Source: Planctomycetota bacterium
GTDB taxonomy: Bacteria > Planctomycetota > Phycisphaerae > Phycisphaerales > UBA1924
Assembly: GCA_023412695.1 (NCBI GenBank)
Contig: JAEYNG010000216.1
Coordinates: 1 to 16,347, forward strand
Length of the DNA stretch: 16,347 bases
Direction of reading: 5' to 3'
Under the pieces are notes generated by a model. It was not told where the DNA came from. It made no database searches and was given only the letters and a program-made list of their open reading frames with translations. A program made the translations under genes and the position numbers. Each line of letters opens with the position of its first letter. Position 1 is the first letter of the stretch. Shown one piece after another: positions 12,800 to 16,347 of this stretch.

Positions 12800-15124
12800 C
12801 GTCGCGGCGGGCTCCGGCTCGCGTTGCACCCACAAGCCGGGCGTGATCCACAGCGGCGCGTGCGTTGCGCCGCGGGTCTTCGATCCCTGGACGCGCACGA
12901 TGAGTGTGAGCGGTTCTGACGACGCAGGCACTGCGAGCTCCAGCGGCGCCCATCGCGTTTCGCGCTCGGCCAGCTCGCGCGTGAACTCGATCTGTGTCGA
13001 AGCGATCGGTGCTTGAGTCTCGCCGCCCGCGAATACCTCGACGTGCAGCGTCACCGGGCCTGCACCCGCGAAACGTATGTAGTCCTCGGGCGGGGTCGTG
13101 AGCCGGAAGACCAGTCGGCGCTCGTGATCCGCCGGCGGAACAGCCGTGCACATCGCGGCGACGGAGGCGTTCTGATAGGTCGGGTGGAGCCAGACGCCCT
13201 CGCGCTTTGTGCCGCGAGAGGTGAGCGGCTTCATCTGCACCGCCTCGCGGGGCGTGTGTGCCGGGGGGTCGCACCAGGACCAGCCCTCGACAAACGCCGG
13301 CGGCGGATCCGCGGCGTCGCGCACGCTGAACGTCGCCGCGTGGCCGCGGGCAGCGCCGGAGCGGACCGCCGCGCGAACGATCGGCGGCGTGAATGTCTCG
13401 ACGCGCTCGTCCGGCCGTTCAACATTCAGTTGGCGCACGAGACGCACGCGTCCATCGTCCTCGACAACGAACGGCACCGCGCGGCTCCAGGCGATGACCT
13501 CCTTGCCGCCGGGGGAGACCGCGCGGCCGTCAAGCTTCACGGCGAACCGCAATCCCTCGGCGTTGAACAGGTCGTAGGGGTACGTCGCGTAAGGGTTGAT
13601 CGACGCGGCGAGCACGTCTCGCCGGCGTGTCGCCTGCTGCATGAGCGCGGTGGCGGACCATGTCGTCGCGAACGCCGCTGGACGCAGACGGTCGAACATG
13701 GGCAGACCCGAGGAGGTGGGTCCGGCGTCCAGCTTGAGCGGGACATACACCGTGTTCGGCGGCGGGTTTGGCACAAGCTCGGCGAGCTGCGCGGCGATGT
13801 GCTCGTCGCGCTTCGCGCGGCCGTGGCACCACGCCTGGATGCCTACGCACACCACGACACCCGCGAGCACGCCCGCCCCGGCCGCGAGCGCAAGAAGCGC
13901 CGATGCGGCGCGACGAACTGTGTGCAAGCGACCTGACGCAGGCACACAACCGAGCAATGCGTCAACCGCGTGCGCGACGATCAGGCAGAGCCCGACGAGC
14001 GGGAAGTACAGCGTCCGCGCCTCGACGTTCTGCCGGGCCATCAGCGCGATCGGCACGAACGCGCCGCAGAACAGCACGGAGCCCGCGGCCAACCAGCACA
14101 CGCGCGACAGCACAAGCCGCGGACGCGCGGGGCGGGCCGGGCCGTCCTGCGCGGGCGACTCCTCGCCCCACCACGCCCATGCCCAGGCGATAACGAGCAG
14201 CGCGAGCATGGCCAACACCGCGATGCCGACGGGCGTCGCGAGCGCATCGAGCCCCGCCTGCCACGCGCCGGTAGTTACCTGCCGTATGCGCGGCCCCTCG
14301 AGCTGCCACCGCGCGGAGCGTGCGACGTCGCCGATGCGGGCGCCGAGCCTGTCGCCGCTGACGAACGAGCCCGAGCCGCCACGGAATGTCTCCGGCGCGG
14401 TCAGCCGCAGCAGCACGATGTAGACAATGTTCATGCACCCGGCGATGAAGCAGAGCACGATCGCGCGGATCGCGGCCGGCACAAGCGTGGGCCCGCCGGT
14501 CGAGGCGAGCCACGCCGCGAGCAGCACCAGCGGCATCGCCAGGACGCCGGTCGCGGGTTGTTCATAGAAGCACGGGATCGCCAGCGCGAGCGCGCCGACG
14601 CCGAGCAGTTCCAAGAGACGCGGGCGGGACGCCCGCTTCACCAGACGCACGCACCACAGCATGAGCCCGCACCAGAGCATGGTGGCGATCGCCGCGGAGA
14701 TCGAGCAGAACCAGAACGCAACCTCGAAGTTCATTGGGTGCACGAGCAGGGCGAGCGCCCCGACGGCCGCGGGCCCGCGCGACCGCGTACCTGCGCGGAG
14801 CAGCGCGTACACGCCAAGGCACGCGGCCCCGTGCATGACGGCACAGAAGACCATGAGCACACGCCAGTGCTCGCTGAAGACCGTGCCGAGCCCGAAGCAC
14901 ATCGCCACGTGCAGCGGCCGCCAGAAGAACGGGTAACGCACCCACGGGTTGAACGGGCTGGGCAGCTCGCCCGTCGCCGGGTCGCGCAGGCTGACGGAAT
15001 AGTCGTCCGTGCCGCGGCCGACTTCCCCGCCAAACCAGAGCGTCGCGACAAACCACGCCGCGACCGGCAGGAGCGCCCACGCAAGGGCCGTCCATGACCA
15101 GCGGGTGCGGCGAGCAGGCGTCAA
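12788..15124 (-). CDS. Large polytopic membrane protein, GT-C glycosyltransferase-like, with C-terminal ectodomain
   Basis: This 778-residue protein has about ten hydrophobic segments up to roughly residue 445 and a soluble C-terminal third. The N-terminal pattern resembles GT-C glycosyltransferases: a first membrane segment (11-31) followed by an acidic loop GTDDY (D40, D41), then FWRPLHVAM (67-75) and LVHPMNFEVAFW (127-138), as in the HPxxxEAVAW region of TMTC-like proteins. If so, it would transfer sugar from a lipid-linked donor on the outer membrane face; donor and acceptor are unknown. The C-terminal region (about 620-778) is beta-rich and may bind carbohydrate or protein. The start is TTG, chosen because GGAGG lies five bases upstream (15130-15134); the next in-frame ATG is far inside the gene. 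Confidence 0.72.
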   Translation of the reverse strand: MTPARRTRWSWTALAWALLPVAAWFVATLWFGGEVGRGTDDYSVSLRDPATGELPSPFNPWVRYPFFWRPLHVAMCFGLGTVFSEHWRVLMVFCAVMHGAACLGVYALLRAGTRSRGPAAVGALALLVHPMNFEVAFWFCSISAAIATMLWCGLMLWCVRLVKRASRPRLLELLGVGALALAIPCFYEQPATGVLAMPLVLLAAWLASTGGPTLVPAAIRAIVLCFIAGCMNIVYIVLLRLTAPETFRGGSGSFVSGDRLGARIGDVARSARWQLEGPRIRQVTTGAWQAGLDALATPVGIAVLAMLALLVIAWAWAWWGEESPAQDGPARPARPRLVLSRVCWLAAGSVLFCGAFVPIALMARQNVEARTLYFPLVGLCLIVAHAVDALLGCVPASGRLHTVRRAASALLALAAGAGVLAGVVVCVGIQAWCHGRAKRDEHIAAQLAELVPNPPPNTVYVPLKLDAGPTSSGLPMFDRLRPAAFATTWSATALMQQATRRRDVLAASINPYATYPYDLFNAEGLRFAVKLDGRAVSPGGKEVIAWSRAVPFVVEDDGRVRLVRQLNVERPDERVETFTPPIVRAAVRSGAARGHAATFSVRDAADPPPAFVEGWSWCDPPAHTPREAVQMKPLTSRGTKREGVWLHPTYQNASVAAMCTAVPPADHERRLVFRLTTPPEDYIRFAGAGPVTLHVEVFAGGETQAPIASTQIEFTRELAERETRWAPLELAVPASSEPLTLIVRVQGSKTRGATHAPLWITPGLWVQREPEPAATSGR

Positions 15125-15129
15125 GTGGA

Positions 15130-15144
15130 CCTCCGCATCGGAGG
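15130..15144 (-). promoter_or_regulatory. Hairpin containing the Shine-Dalgarno of the GT-C-like gene
   Basis: The minus strand reads CCTCCG-ATG-CGGAGG, a perfect 6-bp stem with a 3-base loop, followed by five bases and the TTG start. The GGAGG ribosome binding site is thus paired in the stem. A candidate -10, TATCGT (15147-15152, minus strand), would start transcripts inside the hairpin and omit the blocking arm. Confidence 0.55.
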
Positions 15145-15220
15145 CGACGATAGGCCCAGATCGCGTTGAACAGCGTGCGCGGCGGGGCGACGCGCTATTC
15201 CTGCGCCCGGGACCGGCCGA

Positions 15221-15226
15221 TATCCT
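15221..15226 (+). promoter_or_regulatory. Candidate -10 of the ROK kinase gene
   Basis: TATCCT lies nine bases before ATG 15236, giving a predicted leader of only about 3 nt, and no Shine-Dalgarno is visible. TTCCTG 17 bp upstream is at best a weak -35. Confidence 0.4.
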
Positions 15227-15235
15227 TCTTTACAC

Positions 15236-16210
15236 ATGGCACGACGCACCAAGCCCTATGTCGGCATCGACCTCGGCGGCACGAACATGCAGATCGGTGT
15301 CGTCGCGCCCGACAACGAGATCATCGGCCGCTCGCGAAAGAAGACCCTCGCCGACAAGGGGCAGGACAGCATCGTCACGCGCATCGTCGAAGGGGTGCAG
15401 CAGGCGTGCGAGCAGGCGGGCATCTCCGTCGCGCAGCTCGGGGGACTCGGCATCGGCGCGCCGGGGGCGATCGACCCTGCGGCGGGCGTGGTGCTGGAGG
15501 CTGTGAACCTGCGCTGGGACGATGTGCCGCTGGCGAAGATCCTCCAGACCAAGCTCCGCGTCCCCGTGCTCGTCGACAACGACGTCAACGTCGCGGTCTA
15601 CGGCGAATGGCAAGCCGGCGCGGCGCGCGGCGACCGCGAGCTACTCGGCGTCTGGGTCGGCACGGGGATCGGCGGCGGGCTCGTGCTCAACAACAGCCTC
15701 TACGCCGGCGGCTTCTTTACCGCCGGAGAGATCGGCCACACGATCCTCTATCCCAACGCGCCGCTCGCGCGCCGGAGCCTCGAGCAGAACTGCTCGCGCA
15801 CGGCGATCGCCGACCGCCTCGCGCAGCTCATGCGGCAGAACCACAAGTCCGTCCTCATGCAGCTCTGCGAGGGAAACCTGTCGCAGATCAAGTCGAAGAT
15901 GATCGCCGCGGCGTACGCGCAGGGGGACAAGCTCACGCTCGAGGTGCTCGACGAGAGCGCGCAGCTATTGGGCATCGCGATCGCCAATGTCGTGACCCTG
16001 CTGTCGATCCCCAAGGTCGTCGTCGGCGGCGGGCTCACCGAGGCGCTGGGCGAGGCATGGGTGAAGAAGATCCGCAAGGCGGTGCGCGAGACGGCGTTCC
16101 CGGACCGCGTGCAGGCGGTTCAGGTCGTGGCGAGCCAGCTTGAGGACGATGCGGGCCTGCTCGGGGCCGCGCTGCTCGCGCGCGAGAAGCTGAACGGCGG
16201 CAAGGCCTGA
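15236..16210 (+). CDS. ROK-family sugar kinase (glucokinase-like), lacking the zinc cysteine motif
   Basis: This 324-residue cytoplasmic protein has the ROK/ASKHA fold: phosphate-1 motif GIDLGGTNMQIG (10-21), the catalytic base region VDNDVNVAVYGEW (D116), phosphate-2 GVWVGTGIGGGLV (138-150), sugar/metal motif GEIGH (E165, H168) and the adenosine-side VVVGGGL (261-267). It likely phosphorylates a hexose with ATP; glucose is the most common ROK substrate but specificity is not certain. Typical ROK kinases continue after GEIGH with a CxCGxxGC zinc site; here the segment 169-186 contains only C186, so that zinc site is absent. ATG 15236 is chosen from homology. The gene is divergent from the GT-C-like gene, 111 bp away. 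Confidence 0.92.
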   Translation: MARRTKPYVGIDLGGTNMQIGVVAPDNEIIGRSRKKTLADKGQDSIVTRIVEGVQQACEQAGISVAQLGGLGIGAPGAIDPAAGVVLEAVNLRWDDVPLAKILQTKLRVPVLVDNDVNVAVYGEWQAGAARGDRELLGVWVGTGIGGGLVLNNSLYAGGFFTAGEIGHTILYPNAPLARRSLEQNCSRTAIADRLAQLMRQNHKSVLMQLCEGNLSQIKSKMIAAAYAQGDKLTLEVLDESAQLLGIAIANVVTLLSIPKVVVGGGLTEALGEAWVKKIRKAVRETAFPDRVQAVQVVASQLEDDAGLLGAALLAREKLNGGKA

Positions 16211-16231
16211 AACCTCTGCACCCCAAAAACG

Positions 16232-16268
16232 TCTCCCGCCGGGGGGCTTGCGCCACCCCGGCGAGAGA
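16232..16268 (-). terminator. Strong hairpin, probable terminator for a convergent gene beyond the window (or shared)
   Basis: 16232-16244 pairs with 16256-16268 over 13 positions with one mismatch, with an inner GGC/GCC (16245-16247/16252-16254) around a TTGC loop. On the minus strand the stem is followed by ACGTTTTTGG, the usual intrinsic-terminator arrangement, suggesting a minus-strand gene ending to the right. On the plus strand, 22 bp after the ROK stop, no T tract follows. Confidence 0.62.
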
Positions 16269-16347
16269 GAGTTCGGCCCCACCCAAGTTCGAATCGCCCC
16301 TGGTCACCGCCTCGATGACCACAGGCGCGTCTCGCGCGCACGAACAC
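16269..16347. other. Right-edge sequence without recognised gene
   Basis: I see no supported gene start or end in these last 79 bp. Confidence 0.3.

Noticed and set aside
16286..16294. GTTCGAATC resembling a tRNA T-loop
   Set aside because: Flanking bases do not pair into a T stem on either strand and no acceptor or anticodon arm is present.
1..16347. CRISPR arrays, rRNA, tRNA, defence islands, prophage genes
   Set aside because: I looked for spaced direct repeats, RNA-gene motifs and typical nuclease, integrase or phage proteins and saw none.

Overview
This window looks like a chromosomal stretch from a GC-rich planctomycete, most likely of the Phycisphaerae type. By eye it is about two-thirds G+C. 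Its secreted SUMF1-like protein ends in a VPAP-type PEP-CTERM sorting tail typical of that group, and the gene mix is ordinary housekeeping plus envelope functions. The lineage call is inference from gene content, not from a marker gene.

Layout from left to right. (1) A partial pabB on the minus strand runs off the left edge and is divergent from ppdK (pyruvate phosphate dikinase), which ends in a very clean intrinsic terminator. (2) A minus-strand SUMF1/FGE-domain gene with a PEP-CTERM tail lies just downstream of an intact IS5-like insertion sequence (about 5286-6275), whose left end is 33 bp upstream of the SUMF1 start codon. (3) A structured non-coding gap follows, then minus-strand genes for a SAM methyltransferase, a DUF2092-like/redoxin fusion and trpC. 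(4) The divergent plus-strand pair CPBP protease and LEA14-like lipoprotein overlaps the 3' end of a minus-strand VOC gene. (5) A fatty acid desaturase, divergent from VOC, overlaps tail to tail with a large minus-strand GT-C-like membrane protein. (6) A ROK-family sugar kinase and a strong hairpin close the window. No non-coding gap exceeds 300 bp.

I see no coherent multi-gene pathway and no defence island, CRISPR array, prophage or secondary-metabolite cluster. ppdK and the ROK kinase belong to central carbon metabolism, pabB and trpC are chorismate-derived biosynthesis genes outside operons, and several others are envelope or membrane proteins.

The most interesting signals are regulatory or evolutionary. 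A perfect 14-bp inverted repeat folds over the transposase start codon. Three genes have a TANNNT -10-like hexamer exactly 6 nt before ATG (a fourth has GATAAT there), which suggests leaderless transcripts. A ribosome binding site is caught in a small hairpin before a TTG start. Three enzyme-family proteins lack signature residues: a SUMF1 domain without its cysteine pair, a thioredoxin fold without CxxC, and a ROK kinase without the zinc cysteines.
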